Below the pieces are notes generated by a model that was given only the letters and a program-made list of their open reading frames with translations, made no database searches and had not been told where the DNA came from. A stretch of 64,000 nt of DNA from JAMZMI01 sp039944535 (GTDB lineage Bacteria > Bacteroidota > Bacteroidia > Cytophagales > Cyclobacteriaceae): NCBI GenBank assembly GCA_039944535.1, contig JBDUYP010000023.1:434001-498000 (forward strand), read 5' to 3'. The first letter of the stretch is position 1. Every line of letters starts with the position of its first letter. Position numbers and translations under genes: made by a program. Shown one piece after another: positions 18,027-28,084 of the stretch.

Positions 18027-18329
18027 TTGTCTTCGGAATTAAAATACTACCTTCTTTCTCAAGCAGCGGATCAGGATATTGTCGAGATTTTTGATTTTTC
18101 TGCATCTGAATTTGGGCAGGAGAAAGCCGTAGATTATCTCGGGGAGTTTGAAGAGCTTTTTCACGGTTTAGTTGCCAATCCGAAATTAGGTGAAGCAAGA
18201 AATGACATTAGACAAGGTTTGCGCAGCTTCCCGAAAAACGCTCACATTGTGTTTTATAGAATAATGGATGATCACATCAGGATAGTGAGGGTTTTGCACT
18301 ACAGTCGTGATGTTCGCTATTTGCTCTAA
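18027..18329 (+). CDS. parE: ParE/RelE-superfamily toxin
   Basis: 100 aa with a TTG start just after the antitoxin stop. The ParE pattern is visible: YYLLSQAADQDIVEIFDFS at the N-terminus, PKLGEARNDI with GLRSFP in the middle, and HIVFYRI...IRIVRVLHYSRDV at the C-terminus. ParE toxins usually poison DNA gyrase. The weak TTG start fits lower expression of toxin than antitoxin. The locus seems complete. Confidence 0.88.
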   Translation: MSSELKYYLLSQAADQDIVEIFDFSASEFGQEKAVDYLGEFEELFHGLVANPKLGEARNDIRQGLRSFPKNAHIVFYRIMDDHIRIVRVLHYSRDVRYLL

Positions 18330-18366
18330 TCACATAAAAGTCTTTTCACTTCCCTAATATTGCAAC

Positions 18367-19605
18367 ATGACTGAGCAGACCATCCTATTTATACTTTTAG
18401 CCATCATCACTTTTGATTTTGCGCTGGAGCGAACTCTAAGTTTTTTGAATAATAGAAGTGCTAAGAAACCAATTCCTGCGGAACTAGAGGGCATCTATGA
18501 TGAAGAGAAGTACAAGAAGTCTCAAGAGTACAACGTGGTAACTTCCCGGTTTGGGATGCTCAGCGCGACATTCTCTTTCGTACTCATGTTTTGCGCACTT
18601 TACCTGGGCTGGTTTGGTGAGTTGGACAAGTGGCTGAGAACATTTTCTCCCTTCGAGCCGGTGACCAATCTGCTTTTCTTCGGAGCGATTTTCATCATCT
18701 CAGATATCATCGGACTTCCGTTTTCTATTTATAAAACATTCGTGATCGAGGAGCGATTCGGTTTCAATAAAACCACCGTCAAAACTTTCATCATAGACAA
18801 GATCAAGAGTTACGTGCTCACGATACTCATAGGAGGAATTTTGCTGAGTGTGCTTATCTATCTCGTCATGCAGATGGGTAGCGATTTCTGGATTTACTTC
18901 TGGGTTGTGGTGGCCGTTTTTGTGCTTTTTCTCAATGTATTTTACACATCAGTCGTAGTGCCACTTTTCAATAAACTGTCCCCCATGGAGGATGGTGAGC
19001 TTAAAAATTCTATTCAGGCATATAGTGATAAAGTGAGTTTTCCGCTCAAGAATATTTTTGTGATAGACGGATCGAAACGCTCCAGCAAAGGCAATGCGTT
19101 TTTTTCAGGCCTGGGTAAGCAAAAGAAGGTGGTGCTTTATGATACGCTCATTGAGAACCATAGCGTGGAGGAACTGACGGCAGTTTTCGCTCATGAAGTG
19201 GGACATTTCAAAAAGAAACATATCATACTGGGCACTGTGATTAGTATTGGCACGATTGGTTTTATGCTTTTCTTGCTTTCGCGAATGGTTTTCAACAGTG
19301 AGGTGAGCTACGCGATGGGAGGAGATATCTCTGCACTGCACCTCAATATCATGGCCTTTGGGATTTTGTATAGTCCGATTTCGACCATTCTCGGTCTCAT
19401 CAGCAATGTGATCAGCCGTAAGAACGAATATGAGGCTGATAACTATGCAGTGACAACTTACGGTGGAGAAGCACTGATCTCAGCGTTGAAGAAGTTGAGC
19501 ACGGACCATTTGTCCAACCTCACCCCGCATCCGGCCTATGTGTTCTTTCACTATTCTCACCCTCCACTGTTGCAGAGAGTGAGAGCGATGAAAGAGGCAC
19601 TTTAG
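18367..19605 (+). CDS. M48-family zinc metallopeptidase (Ste24/CAAX protease type)
   Basis: 412-aa polytopic membrane protein. An N-terminal Peptidase_M48_N region has several membrane helices. The zinc-binding AHEVGHFKKKH (HExxH variant HEVGH) is near residue 278 and the third ligand lies in NEYEADNYA near 356. Another membrane pair follows the active site. Length and layout match Ste24-type intramembrane proteases that cleave membrane or prenylated proteins. Substrate in bacteria unknown. Its stop codon interlocks with that of the convergent DUF1761 gene. Confidence 0.93.
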   Translation: MTEQTILFILLAIITFDFALERTLSFLNNRSAKKPIPAELEGIYDEEKYKKSQEYNVVTSRFGMLSATFSFVLMFCALYLGWFGELDKWLRTFSPFEPVTNLLFFGAIFIISDIIGLPFSIYKTFVIEERFGFNKTTVKTFIIDKIKSYVLTILIGGILLSVLIYLVMQMGSDFWIYFWVVVAVFVLFLNVFYTSVVVPLFNKLSPMEDGELKNSIQAYSDKVSFPLKNIFVIDGSKRSSKGNAFFSGLGKQKKVVLYDTLIENHSVEELTAVFAHEVGHFKKKHIILGTVISIGTIGFMLFLLSRMVFNSEVSYAMGGDISALHLNIMAFGILYSPISTILGLISNVISRKNEYEADNYAVTTYGGEALISALKKLSTDHLSNLTPHPAYVFFHYSHPPLLQRVRAMKEAL

Positions 19606-20006
19606 TGCCACACGCCAACGATGGCTCCCATCATGGTGAATGACACAGTGTGATAGCCTGCATCTATGGCCCAGTGAGTGAAACTTTTGCGATCGAAAAG
19701 GTAGGTCACGCCCAGACCTAAAGCCACCCAGCCGAAACCAGCAGCAAATCCGGCAATCATTCCGAACGCGATATCCGCTTCATTGCCGATGAAAGCAGCA
19801 AGGTTAAAAGCCATGATAAGTTCTAAAATGAACGCAGTTCCGAAGATCTTTCCCATTCCTCCTTTGAGGTCTTCTTCGGTGAAGTTGTTCAGCTTCATCC
19901 AGGTTTTCCCAAAAAGGAAAGGGGCATACCATAATCCTCCCAAAACAAAGCAGCTCGCTGCTGCCACTACAATAGCCAGATAATTGAGTTGTGATAAGTC
20001 GGTCAT
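19602..20006 (-). CDS. DUF1761 membrane protein
   Basis: 134 aa with four membrane segments. The family pattern GGLWYAPFLFGKTWM near residue 24 and the C-terminal DAGYHTVSFTMMGAIVGVW are present. The function of DUF1761 is unknown. It is convergent with the M48 protease gene, with stops overlapping in TTAG. Confidence 0.85.
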   Translation of the reverse strand: MTDLSQLNYLAIVVAAASCFVLGGLWYAPFLFGKTWMKLNNFTEEDLKGGMGKIFGTAFILELIMAFNLAAFIGNEADIAFGMIAGFAAGFGWVALGLGVTYLFDRKSFTHWAIDAGYHTVSFTMMGAIVGVWH

Positions 20007-20100
20007 TTTTTTAGATGTTTTTTAGCCAAGCTAAATCCTTAATTTTATAGGTGCAATGGGCAATTACCCAAGCGCAAGATTTCCTTACTGAACTGAAATA

Positions 20101-21138
20101 ATGAGTCACTCAACTCACCTTTCTAAGATTGATGACCGCCTGATTCGCCTGATCGGCATACCGGCTTTTGGTATTTTCATACCAAACTTCACCGGGCTGT
20201 TTGGAGAATTGGGGCCGTCAGACTTGGTTTATTGGTTTGGTTATGTGTATTTCATTTTCATTGCCTGGTGTATTTGGCAGGGCAATCGCTGGTTGCTTTT
20301 TAAACAGCGCGAGAACATGAACTGGTTTAGTAATCCCGTTCGTAAATTGACACTGCTCGTTGCTGCCAATGTGTTTTACACAGCTCCACTTACGGCGGGT
20401 TTGATTGCGCTGTGGTATTTGATTTCGGATATTGGTGCCATAGATTGGGGTGTGACCAATCTGGTGATTTTGGCCAATGTGATCTGCGTGATTTTTGTGA
20501 CCCATGCTTACGAGACGGTTTTTCTTATCAAAGAGCGACAGACGGATTTGCTTGCTTTTGAGCAGCTGGAGCGAGCCAGAGTAGAATCAGAACTTGAGAT
20601 TCTGAAAGCTCAGATTGACCCTCATTTTATGTTTAACTCGTTGAACACCCTTTCCTACCTGATAGAAAATGAGCCGGGCAAGGCACTGCTTTTCAATGAA
20701 GGTTTGTCTGATGTCTATAGATATATTTTGATGAACAAGGACAAGGAGCTGGTATCTCTGGCTGAGGAAATCGAGTTTTCGAAAAACTATTTTTCCATGA
20801 TCCAAATCCGTTTTGGTGAAGGTGTAAGGCTGATAATTGATTTGCCTAAAAATGTGGATGACAAACTCCTCTTACCCATTTCATTGCAGTTGCTTTTGGA
20901 GAATGCGGTGAAACACAATGAGTTTGGGCCTGACAATCCGCTGGAGATCAAAATAGAACATAAGGAGGGATTTGTGGTAGTTTCCAATAATCTGCAACTC
21001 AAGAAAACCAAACCCACGAGTTCGAGAATTGGCCTTAGAAATCTGAAGGAGCGGTACCGGCTGATCACAAATGGCGAAGTACATGTAGCAGGATCAGATT
21101 CAGAGTTTGTAGTAAAACTTCCATATTTGAGTATATGA
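20101..21138 (+). CDS. LytS-type sensor histidine kinase
   Basis: 345 aa. Four membrane helices in the first 150 residues form the sensor, followed by a short coiled coil. The His_kinase domain (PF06580 type) has the phospho-acceptor histidine in AQIDPHFMFNSLN near residue 180. An HATPase with LQLLLENAVKHN and IGLRNLKERY follows. It overlaps the LytTR regulator gene by 4 bp and is its cognate kinase. No periplasmic ligand domain is visible; the signal is probably sensed in the membrane. Confidence 0.92.
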   Translation: MSHSTHLSKIDDRLIRLIGIPAFGIFIPNFTGLFGELGPSDLVYWFGYVYFIFIAWCIWQGNRWLLFKQRENMNWFSNPVRKLTLLVAANVFYTAPLTAGLIALWYLISDIGAIDWGVTNLVILANVICVIFVTHAYETVFLIKERQTDLLAFEQLERARVESELEILKAQIDPHFMFNSLNTLSYLIENEPGKALLFNEGLSDVYRYILMNKDKELVSLAEEIEFSKNYFSMIQIRFGEGVRLIIDLPKNVDDKLLLPISLQLLLENAVKHNEFGPDNPLEIKIEHKEGFVVVSNNLQLKKTKPTSSRIGLRNLKERYRLITNGEVHVAGSDSEFVVKLPYLSI

Positions 21139-21890
21139 GGGTCGCGATAATAGAAGATGAGATTCCGGCACGGAAACAACTTATTTCGCTTTTGAGAAAA
21201 GTCAGAAATGATGTTGAGGTGGTACTTGAGGCACAGAGTGTGAAAGAGGCGGTTGCAGCTTTGAAAGATTACCACGATTTGGATCTTATCTTCATGGATA
21301 TTCAACTCAACGACGGTTTGTCTCTTGAGATTTTTGATGAGGTAGCGGTGAAAGCTCCTGTCATTTTTGCCACAGCTTTTGACCAATATACAATAGATGC
21401 CTTTCAGCAAAACGGGATCGATTACTTGTTGAAGCCTATAAAACAAGATGCTCTGCGGCATGCCCTTGAAAAGTACGACCGGCTGTCTGATCACTTTTCT
21501 AAGAATGTGGATCAGCTTCAGGCTTATTTCCAGGAAGAGAAGCCAAAGTACAAGCAGCGTTTTTTGGTTAAAAAAGGAGTGCACTTCATTTCTGTTCCCG
21601 TAGCGTCCATTGCCTATTTTTTCACTGAGCACAAGGTGAGTTTTCTCGTGAATCAGGAGGGAGAGCGGTTTATGGCTGATCATCCATTACAGCAGTTGGA
21701 AGAGGAATTAGATCCTGAGAAGTTTTTTAGGGTCAATCGGAAATATCTGGCATCTCTGGACTCAATCGTTCAATTTTCCAGTAATGGACAGGGCAAGCTT
21801 ATTTTGCAACTGAATCCTTCGGTCTCAGAAGAGGTAATGGTGAGTCAGGAAAAATCCAGCGCTTTTAAACAGTGGGTTGTAGGAGGGTGA
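21135..21890 (+). CDS. LytTR-family response regulator
   Basis: 251 aa. The N-terminal receiver has IIEDE near residue 5, the phospho-acceptor aspartate in LIFMDIQLNDG near 53, and KPI near 95 (LLKPIKQD). The C-terminal LytTR DNA-binding domain spans about 145-248 with FRVNRKYLASLDSI. Pairs with the overlapping LytS-type kinase gene. Targets are unknown; the next gene downstream is a transglutaminase-TPR protein. Confidence 0.92.
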   Translation: MRVAIIEDEIPARKQLISLLRKVRNDVEVVLEAQSVKEAVAALKDYHDLDLIFMDIQLNDGLSLEIFDEVAVKAPVIFATAFDQYTIDAFQQNGIDYLLKPIKQDALRHALEKYDRLSDHFSKNVDQLQAYFQEEKPKYKQRFLVKKGVHFISVPVASIAYFFTEHKVSFLVNQEGERFMADHPLQQLEEELDPEKFFRVNRKYLASLDSIVQFSSNGQGKLILQLNPSVSEEVMVSQEKSSAFKQWVVGG

Positions 21891-21994
21891 GTATGTAGAT
21901 TCATTTTCTTTTTAAATCATAATATTGCAGAATTAATTATTTAAAGGTTGACACAAACCTGATTAATTTTATTGTTTTCATTTTTGCAAAGGTT

Positions 21995-23548
21995 TTGAAG
22001 CGACTCACACTATTTATATTTTTTCTTTATTCCCTTTCGGTCAATGCACAGCAAGATGTTGTGGAGTATGATCAGCTCGTGTTTAAGTCTTCTTTTGAGA
22101 AGGAGGCTTTCGATAGCGTTCTTGGTAACAACCCTGATTATTTTTTCGGTTTTATGACCTTGGCTACCGATTCTATAATGGTTGAGCAATGGAGGGGATA
22201 CTATGAACTCCGAATCAAAGGTTTTCTAGAGCGCAAACGACCGAAGAACGATGAGCGATATCTCAAAAATGCCTATCAATATGTACATGATGAATTTTTC
22301 ATAAAGTATGAGCCTCTGGTGAATTTTGAAAAAATTTTCCAGGATGGCGTTTACAATTGTGTGACAGCTTGTGCTCTATATGGCATGGCTTTTGACGATT
22401 TTGGAATACCTTATGTTGTGAAGGAGACGCCTACACACGTATATATAATCGCATACCCCTATACAGCTCAGATTCGCATCGAAACCACTGATCCGTTGAA
22501 TGGCTACAAAGATTTTGGTTTAGGATATAAAGAGCAGTATGTAAAGCAATTGGCGGAATTGAAATTGATAGATCAGTCTGATTTAGCTGAGGGCGTAAAC
22601 GCAATTTTTGATAAATTTTATTTTACAGCACCTAATTTGGGGCTTAAGGAGTTGATGGGAATTCACTATTACAATCAAGCTGTTGTTTCTTATAATTCGC
22701 ATCTCTATCAGAGTGCTTTTGAGATGATTCAAAAAGCATACTTTCTTCATCCTTCTGAGTCTATGGAGGAAATGATGGCTGAGTCATGCCGCATGATGCT
22801 TTCTACAACTCAGTATGAGGACTTGTCGGATGTTAATGCGCTTGTTACTGCAATGAATTTAGACCATGCTAGCATTGGCAACCCACAGGTTCTGCATGAG
22901 TTTTCTCGATTACTTCACAGTCAGCTTGCGGGTAAAAATGATACAGCAATGGTTGAAACAGCCTTTCTAAAGATTATGGAAGCCGCAACTGATTCATCAC
23001 TCATTGAAGACTTGGGGTCTTTATATTATTATGAGAGATCTCGAATGCATTACAACAGGGGGAATTATCGAAAAGGAATCCCATATGCGATTAAGGCTTA
23101 TGGTTTCAAGCCGGGTCTTCATGAAGCTGAAAACCTGATGGTTCATAGTATTCAAAATGCAATTGTTTCAAAGGAACTAGAACCGGACGATGTGGAACTG
23201 GCGCTGGATTCTCTATTTGAGATGTATCCTGCGCTAAATAATAATTCGCATTTGAGACAGACCAGACTTACAATCTACTTGCAAAAAATGGCTGAGGCTT
23301 ATAATGTTGGAAATATCGATGAGGCTAAAAACTACCAAAATAAATTTGAAGAATCTGCAGACTCTGATAAATCAAAATATAATCATCAGGACGTTGGGCA
23401 TGCTTATTCCCGTGGGGTTATTTATTATTTCAAAAAAGGGTGGTATAAAAGTGCCAGAAAGGTGCTGAACTCAGGACTAAAATATGCTCCGAATAGCTCA
23501 GAACTCAGAACCCGAAAGTACTATCTTGATAGAGCTCAAAATAATTAA
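21995..23548 (+). CDS. Secreted transglutaminase-like protein with TPR-like repeats
   Basis: 517 aa starting at TTG with a signal peptide (KRLTLFIFFLYSLSVNAQ). A transglutaminase/papain-like core is visible: the cysteine in GVYNCVTACALYG near residue 127, the histidine in TPTHVYII near 150 and an aspartate in ETTDPLNGY near 170. From about 220 to the end it is helical with TPR-like motifs (YNQAVVSYNSHLYQSAFEM, YYFKKGWYKSARKVL). Periplasmic or surface location expected. Role could be proteolysis or crosslinking. Its stop interlocks with the convergent MORN gene. Confidence 0.75.
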   Translation: MKRLTLFIFFLYSLSVNAQQDVVEYDQLVFKSSFEKEAFDSVLGNNPDYFFGFMTLATDSIMVEQWRGYYELRIKGFLERKRPKNDERYLKNAYQYVHDEFFIKYEPLVNFEKIFQDGVYNCVTACALYGMAFDDFGIPYVVKETPTHVYIIAYPYTAQIRIETTDPLNGYKDFGLGYKEQYVKQLAELKLIDQSDLAEGVNAIFDKFYFTAPNLGLKELMGIHYYNQAVVSYNSHLYQSAFEMIQKAYFLHPSESMEEMMAESCRMMLSTTQYEDLSDVNALVTAMNLDHASIGNPQVLHEFSRLLHSQLAGKNDTAMVETAFLKIMEAATDSSLIEDLGSLYYYERSRMHYNRGNYRKGIPYAIKAYGFKPGLHEAENLMVHSIQNAIVSKELEPDDVELALDSLFEMYPALNNNSHLRQTRLTIYLQKMAEAYNVGNIDEAKNYQNKFEESADSDKSKYNHQDVGHAYSRGVIYYFKKGWYKSARKVLNSGLKYAPNSSELRTRKYYLDRAQNN

Positions 23549-24303
23549 AAACTATTTTCGAGGACTAAATTGAAGCTTTTCTCTTGGATGTATTTGTTTC
23601 CTGTAGGTGTTTTGAAAACACCTACAAAGTTTAACTTCTCCATCAACATGACGCCTGGAGGCGGTTTTAGCTTTAGCCGCCCCTTGTAATTGACTTTTTC
23701 TAGTTCATCTAACTTATAAGAAAGGTACTTGTCTTCCGTTAATTCCCCCATATAGTAAGTTCCTCTGCCTGGGGATTTGTCGAAATAAACTTCAATAATA
23801 TAGGTTCCATTGCGATCAAGGTTGTCAATGCCTTTCACAATCAATTCAGGGTAGTGTGTTCTTGGTTTTCCGCTTTTAGAGAATTCCTTTAATCCAATTC
23901 CAGCATGATCTTCTTTGTAAGGGGTCTCGGATTCTACTTGCTCGTTATCATAAAACCGTTTGAGAAGTCCATCTTTCACGCCGTTTTTATAGTTAATTTC
24001 CATTAATGGCTGACCATTGTCGTAGTAAGATGTTGCCTGGATTTTTTCACCATGCTCATAGATGAAACTTTTTTGAATTTGGCCATCTTCTGTATAGAAC
24101 TTGGCGTCTCCATGTTTTTGCTTTAAATCGTCATATCGATAATAGGCACGTAATTTTCCGTTTTTGTGATACCTTTTTTCAATATTTTCATCTTGTGATA
24201 CAGAGCTAGGTGAGTTGCCTAGAAATGCATTGATTTGATCGCAAGAAAGGAGAAATAAAACTGAAGCAATGGCGAGAAAGGAGGCAATGGAAATTCGAGA
24301 CAT
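23545..24303 (-). CDS. Lipoprotein with YwqK-type MORN-like repeats
   Basis: 252 aa from ATG (MSRISIASFL...). The signal peptide ends in a lipobox LLSC, so it is a predicted lipoprotein. It has repeated MORN-variant units (KRYHKNGKLRAYYRY, DNGQPLMEINYKNGVKDG), the pattern annotated as YwqK-family. A beta-rich C-terminal domain follows. YwqK-like proteins were named as antitoxins in Bacillus, but most Bacteroidota homologues are of unknown role. A TTG start 18 bases upstream is less likely. Confidence 0.75.
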   Translation of the reverse strand: MSRISIASFLAIASVLFLLSCDQINAFLGNSPSSVSQDENIEKRYHKNGKLRAYYRYDDLKQKHGDAKFYTEDGQIQKSFIYEHGEKIQATSYYDNGQPLMEINYKNGVKDGLLKRFYDNEQVESETPYKEDHAGIGLKEFSKSGKPRTHYPELIVKGIDNLDRNGTYIIEVYFDKSPGRGTYYMGELTEDKYLSYKLDELEKVNYKGRLKLKPPPGVMLMEKLNFVGVFKTPTGNKYIQEKSFNLVLENSF

Positions 24304-24332
24304 TAAAATTGAATTAAACAATTAGGTGAAAA

Positions 24333-25385
24333 TTAATCCAAAAAATCAATTTCTGCACGGAAAGGGAATTTCATCAGGTATTTGTGGGCATCATTTACGG
24401 TCATTTCACCATTGATGATCCTATAAAGTGTCTCTGTGATGGGGCACCTTACTTTGTAGGTTTTGGCCATTTCATTGATGATGGAGATAGTTTTGACACC
24501 CTCGGCCACCTCTTCCATAGATTCAATGATTTCTGCTACAGATTCACCTTTGGCGAGACGATAACCGACGGTATAGTTTCGGCTCAGACTGCTTGCGCTT
24601 GTAGCTATGAGGTCACCTACGCCGGCAAGTCCCAGGAAGGCTTGCGCATTGCCGCCAAGGGCTTTGCCTATGTGAACCATTTCCACAAGGCCTCTGCTGA
24701 TAAACAGCGACCGGGAGTTTTCGCCCAGGTCAAGTCCCGCGATAGTACCCGCACCCACGGCAATGATGTTTTTCAGGATGCCGCATAGCTCAATCCCGAT
24801 CAGGTCGTTGCTTCCGTAAATGAGAAACCGGTCATTTTTTAATAGCGACTGCCCTACACGGATCACTTCATCAAAATGACTGGCCACCACAGTGGCTGCC
24901 GGCTTGTGTTCGCTTAGTTCTTTGGCCAGGTTGGGTCCGGCCAGGCAGCCTACCCGTACCACGGAACTCTCCTCTATGATTACCTCACTCATAGTGCGGA
25001 TGTGCTCGCGAGAAAGCTTGTTGTTTGCACTGATTTTTGATTTCCCCACGTTTTGATCAAAGCCTTTAGTGCCATGAATCAAGATATGGTAAGGCTTCAG
25101 GTAGGGGCTCAACTCCTTCATCATGGAGCGGAAATTGGCCGATGGCACAATAGGGAAAATCACATCGCAGCTTCGTCCTACTTTCTCGATATCGTGCGTG
25201 ATTTCAATTTTATCGCTCAAACTCTGGCCTGCACTTTTTCTGGATTTAGCTATTTCCTCAGCTTTTTCCTTGCGGTGAGCGTACAGGATCACATCATTTT
25301 TTTCAGCCAAAATATTGGCTATGGCCGTGCCAAAACTGCCGGCACCTACTACTCCTACGGGCTTAGATGTGCTTTTCGAGATCAT
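24333..25385 (-). CDS. gpsA: NAD(P)H-dependent glycerol-3-phosphate dehydrogenase
   Basis: 350 aa. The Rossmann motif GVVGAGSFGTAIA is near residue 11, HGTKGFD near 105 and LAGPNLAKE near 148. The catalytic lysine region is ELCGILKNIIAVGAG near 200 and the substrate-binding GDLIATSASSLSRNY near 260. Reduces dihydroxyacetone phosphate to sn-glycerol-3-phosphate for phospholipid synthesis. It overlaps the upstream acyltransferase gene by 23 bp, so product and next enzyme are co-produced. Confidence 0.96.
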   Translation of the reverse strand: MISKSTSKPVGVVGAGSFGTAIANILAEKNDVILYAHRKEKAEEIAKSRKSAGQSLSDKIEITHDIEKVGRSCDVIFPIVPSANFRSMMKELSPYLKPYHILIHGTKGFDQNVGKSKISANNKLSREHIRTMSEVIIEESSVVRVGCLAGPNLAKELSEHKPAATVVASHFDEVIRVGQSLLKNDRFLIYGSNDLIGIELCGILKNIIAVGAGTIAGLDLGENSRSLFISRGLVEMVHIGKALGGNAQAFLGLAGVGDLIATSASSLSRNYTVGYRLAKGESVAEIIESMEEVAEGVKTISIINEMAKTYKVRCPITETLYRIINGEMTVNDAHKYLMKFPFRAEIDFLD

Positions 25386-27042
25386 ATCCTTCCATTCTGT
25401 TGTGGTAATAATAGAGCGTATTCATATTCTGAATGATGATCTTATCACCCTTGTGTATCAGCGGACGTTTGGCGTGGTACATCCCCACGTTAGATACGCC
25501 CAGTTCGATACTGAAATCGGATTTCTCCAGCATGTGTCCAGCTACATCTACTTTGCCCTTTTTGTGGAGCTTAAGTACTTTCTTTTTGAGTTTCTTATAT
25601 GCCTTTTTAAAATCAGCATATTCTATTACAAGATCTTCTTCAGGGAGTCTGAGCAGGCTATAAAGATCGAGCTTAGGGTTTTTTCTTTCTATGTATTTGA
25701 AAGCTGTGAAAGCTACCAGATGGCTGGCAAAAATACGATTGTATTTATGGTACTCTTCCACAATGCGACTAGCCAGAATGCGTACATATTCCACTTCACG
25801 CTGCTCATCTACGGTTATTTTTCCGTCCCTTCTAAAGTAATCCCTCGGGTCGATGGTGTTGCCATGGCTGTCTATACTATTCCCTTCATTGTCCACATAA
25901 TTACCGAGGATATCCATGCCTTTACCTATACTCACAGAGATGTCAGAACCTTTTGTGAAGAACTTGAAAAGGAAGGTAGCAATCTTGTATGATGTGGTAA
26001 ACTCGTCTCGCTCCTTGTAGTAGCGCTCCATGCCGGTGGCACGCAGGTAATCATTGATCAAGGCGGGCGCTTCCAGAGTGAAGTGGTAGTTGATCACCAC
26101 TGGTACCACAAATATTTTTCTTGCCGGCTTGTCGCTGGTTTCATTTTCATAAAGCTCGCGCTGTGCCTCTACCGTAGTGCCTAGAAGTCCCAGCTTTAGC
26201 CCCTTTTCTATTCTACCGGACCGAGAGCGGGTGCCTCCCGGAAAGAACAAACTGTGGCATCCGCGGCGCAAAGCCAGACTTGAATACGTCTTGAGCGCTT
26301 CCAGATAGATTGGGTTCTTTTTTCTGCGATCCACCTTATAAGCCCCAAGGCTGTTCATGAAATACGCAAAAATCTTTAGGTTAAAAAGATTGAGACCTGC
26401 GCCATAGATAAATGCTGGAAGACCCAAAAATTGGATTACCCAACCAATCAGGATCGAGTCCAAATTGCTGAAGTGAGTAGGAACCATGACCACTGTGCCG
26501 TGCTTGGCCAGCTCTCGGATGTGATCAGGCTCACCTTTTACATGTATTTTGTCATCGAGATCCAGTTGCCTGCTGAAAAGCGACATGATGCCTTTTACCC
26601 CTCGCGCAGCATTGAGTAACCTGGCAAAACCAAAAGTGATGAATGCTTTCGCAAATCGGTATGAGTTCTTTTTAAAGTTTCCGGCAATCTCCTCGCAGTA
26701 CCTGTCTAGAATCTGCTTGAGGATTTCTTCTTCTTCAGCCTTGGCCTTATCTGGCTCCTGATTTTGGCTGTCGGCGAGTCTTTGCTGTATGTCCTGCCAG
26801 AATTTCTTATCGTCTTTCGGGTCTACTCGCCACGGGTTGTTCTTTACCCTTAGCTTTTCCCGATACACGGTCATCTCTAGCTCCTCTCTCAGTGATCTCC
26901 CGCGTGTAATTTTCTTCAGGGTTTCAAAGGACTCGTTTGCTACCTCTTGCTTGAAAGCTTTACGGTCTTTGGCCAGTTGTACGATGGGCCACTGCCTGGT
27001 TCGGGGGATTAATTCAGAGTATCTCTTTTTTTGCCTTCGCAT
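25363..27042 (-). CDS. Glycerol-3-phosphate/lysophosphatidate acyltransferase (PlsB-like)
   Basis: 559 aa. The PlsC-fold acyltransferase motifs are visible: block I THFSNLD (HX4D) near residue 190, block III FFPGGTRSRSGR near 272, and VVPVVINYH near 318. An N-terminal 130 residues of charged helices and a C-terminal helical region make it much longer than PlsC and closer to PlsB-type enzymes. Makes lysophosphatidic acid at the membrane. Its 3' end overlaps gpsA, which supplies glycerol-3-phosphate. Exact acyl donor unknown. Confidence 0.85.
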   Translation of the reverse strand: MRRQKKRYSELIPRTRQWPIVQLAKDRKAFKQEVANESFETLKKITRGRSLREELEMTVYREKLRVKNNPWRVDPKDDKKFWQDIQQRLADSQNQEPDKAKAEEEEILKQILDRYCEEIAGNFKKNSYRFAKAFITFGFARLLNAARGVKGIMSLFSRQLDLDDKIHVKGEPDHIRELAKHGTVVMVPTHFSNLDSILIGWVIQFLGLPAFIYGAGLNLFNLKIFAYFMNSLGAYKVDRRKKNPIYLEALKTYSSLALRRGCHSLFFPGGTRSRSGRIEKGLKLGLLGTTVEAQRELYENETSDKPARKIFVVPVVINYHFTLEAPALINDYLRATGMERYYKERDEFTTSYKIATFLFKFFTKGSDISVSIGKGMDILGNYVDNEGNSIDSHGNTIDPRDYFRRDGKITVDEQREVEYVRILASRIVEEYHKYNRIFASHLVAFTAFKYIERKNPKLDLYSLLRLPEEDLVIEYADFKKAYKKLKKKVLKLHKKGKVDVAGHMLEKSDFSIELGVSNVGMYHAKRPLIHKGDKIIIQNMNTLYYYHNRMEGYDLEKHI

Positions 27043-27100
27043 GCAAAATCCTATCGGTCAAATGTTGGTTAAACGAACCCGCAAGTTAGGTGAATTATAT

Positions 27101-27991
27101 TTATTCTAAATTCAAAAAAAGCTCCCCTGTACCCACAAATTTACATTTGCCCCCAACTTTAACTGCACTGATTTCATTGTCTTCATTTTTCTCAATGTCC
27201 AGCTGCAGATAGCTGGGCCGCCCCATCTCAAAACCTTGCAGGCTGGTAGTCGGAAAATCAACCAACTCATATTTACTTAGGTAGCAGGCCAAAGGTCCAT
27301 TGGCTGAACCGGTGGCAGGATCTTCGACTATCCCAACTTCTGGGGCAAACATTCTGCCCTTAATCTGGCCGCCCTCTACATCGTGGGTTGAGAAGACATA
27401 TATGCCCATACTGTCTAGTTGAGGTTTGAGCTTTTCTAATAGTGTAGTATTGACTTTGACCTCAGAGAGCAGGTTGGCGGAGTTTAGAGGGATAAATAAA
27501 AAGTTGTTTCCACACGAGACTTCCTGAATGGGAAGATCGGCCAGGTCCTCTTCATTTAGTGATATCATTTCGGCTATGGCCGCTCTGTCAGTAATGATGT
27601 TGCCGAATATAGGCAAGGGTTGATACATGGTGAGCAAATCCGGTTCACCATTGGGTAGGTAGGTCATTTCCACTTTGATTCTCCCGATTTTCTGATCCAA
27701 TTCTATGACCTGTTTTTCGTTGTTTTGCGCTGCTAGAAAGAAGGCCGTACCAATGGTAGGGTGGCCAGCAGTGGGCAATTCGGCACGAGGTGTGAATATT
27801 CTCATGGAAGGAATGTCTTCGTCTGACTTGGCAGGAAAAAGAAAGACTGTTTCGGGCAGGTTAAACTCCAATGCTATTTTTTGAAACAGCTTTGGGTCTA
27901 TAGCTGAGGCATCAGGGAACAGCGCCAGTTGATTGCCGCCAAACATCTGATCAGAGAAAACATCTAGTAAGTAGTAAGAATTATCGGCCAT
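27101..27991 (-). CDS. PhzF-family isomerase-like protein
   Basis: 296 aa from MADNSYYLLDVFSD. The PhzF pattern is present: GGNQLALFPDA near residue 18, the catalytic glutamate in LPETVFL near 45, FTPRAELPTAGHPTIG near 65, and VEDPATGSANGPLA near 225. The fold is a diaminopimelate-epimerase-like duplicated barrel. Bacterial members outside phenazine loci have unknown substrates. An in-frame upstream start adds 18 residues without family similarity and is not used. Divergent from the polyprenyl synthetase gene. Confidence 0.9.
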   Translation of the reverse strand: MADNSYYLLDVFSDQMFGGNQLALFPDASAIDPKLFQKIALEFNLPETVFLFPAKSDEDIPSMRIFTPRAELPTAGHPTIGTAFFLAAQNNEKQVIELDQKIGRIKVEMTYLPNGEPDLLTMYQPLPIFGNIITDRAAIAEMISLNEEDLADLPIQEVSCGNNFLFIPLNSANLLSEVKVNTTLLEKLKPQLDSMGIYVFSTHDVEGGQIKGRMFAPEVGIVEDPATGSANGPLACYLSKYELVDFPTTSLQGFEMGRPSYLQLDIEKNEDNEISAVKVGGKCKFVGTGELFLNLE

Positions 27992-28084
27992 GAGTTTGGG
28001 TTTTGGCAAATAAACAAATTCTGCGTCTGAACGAAAACGAAACATAATTGATTAAACAAAAGGTTCACGATATGATTCGGTTCG

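Noticed and set aside
20787..21683. Minus-strand 298-codon frame across the LytS/LytTR genes
   Set aside because: Antisense of two well-supported overlapping genes; no domain pattern.
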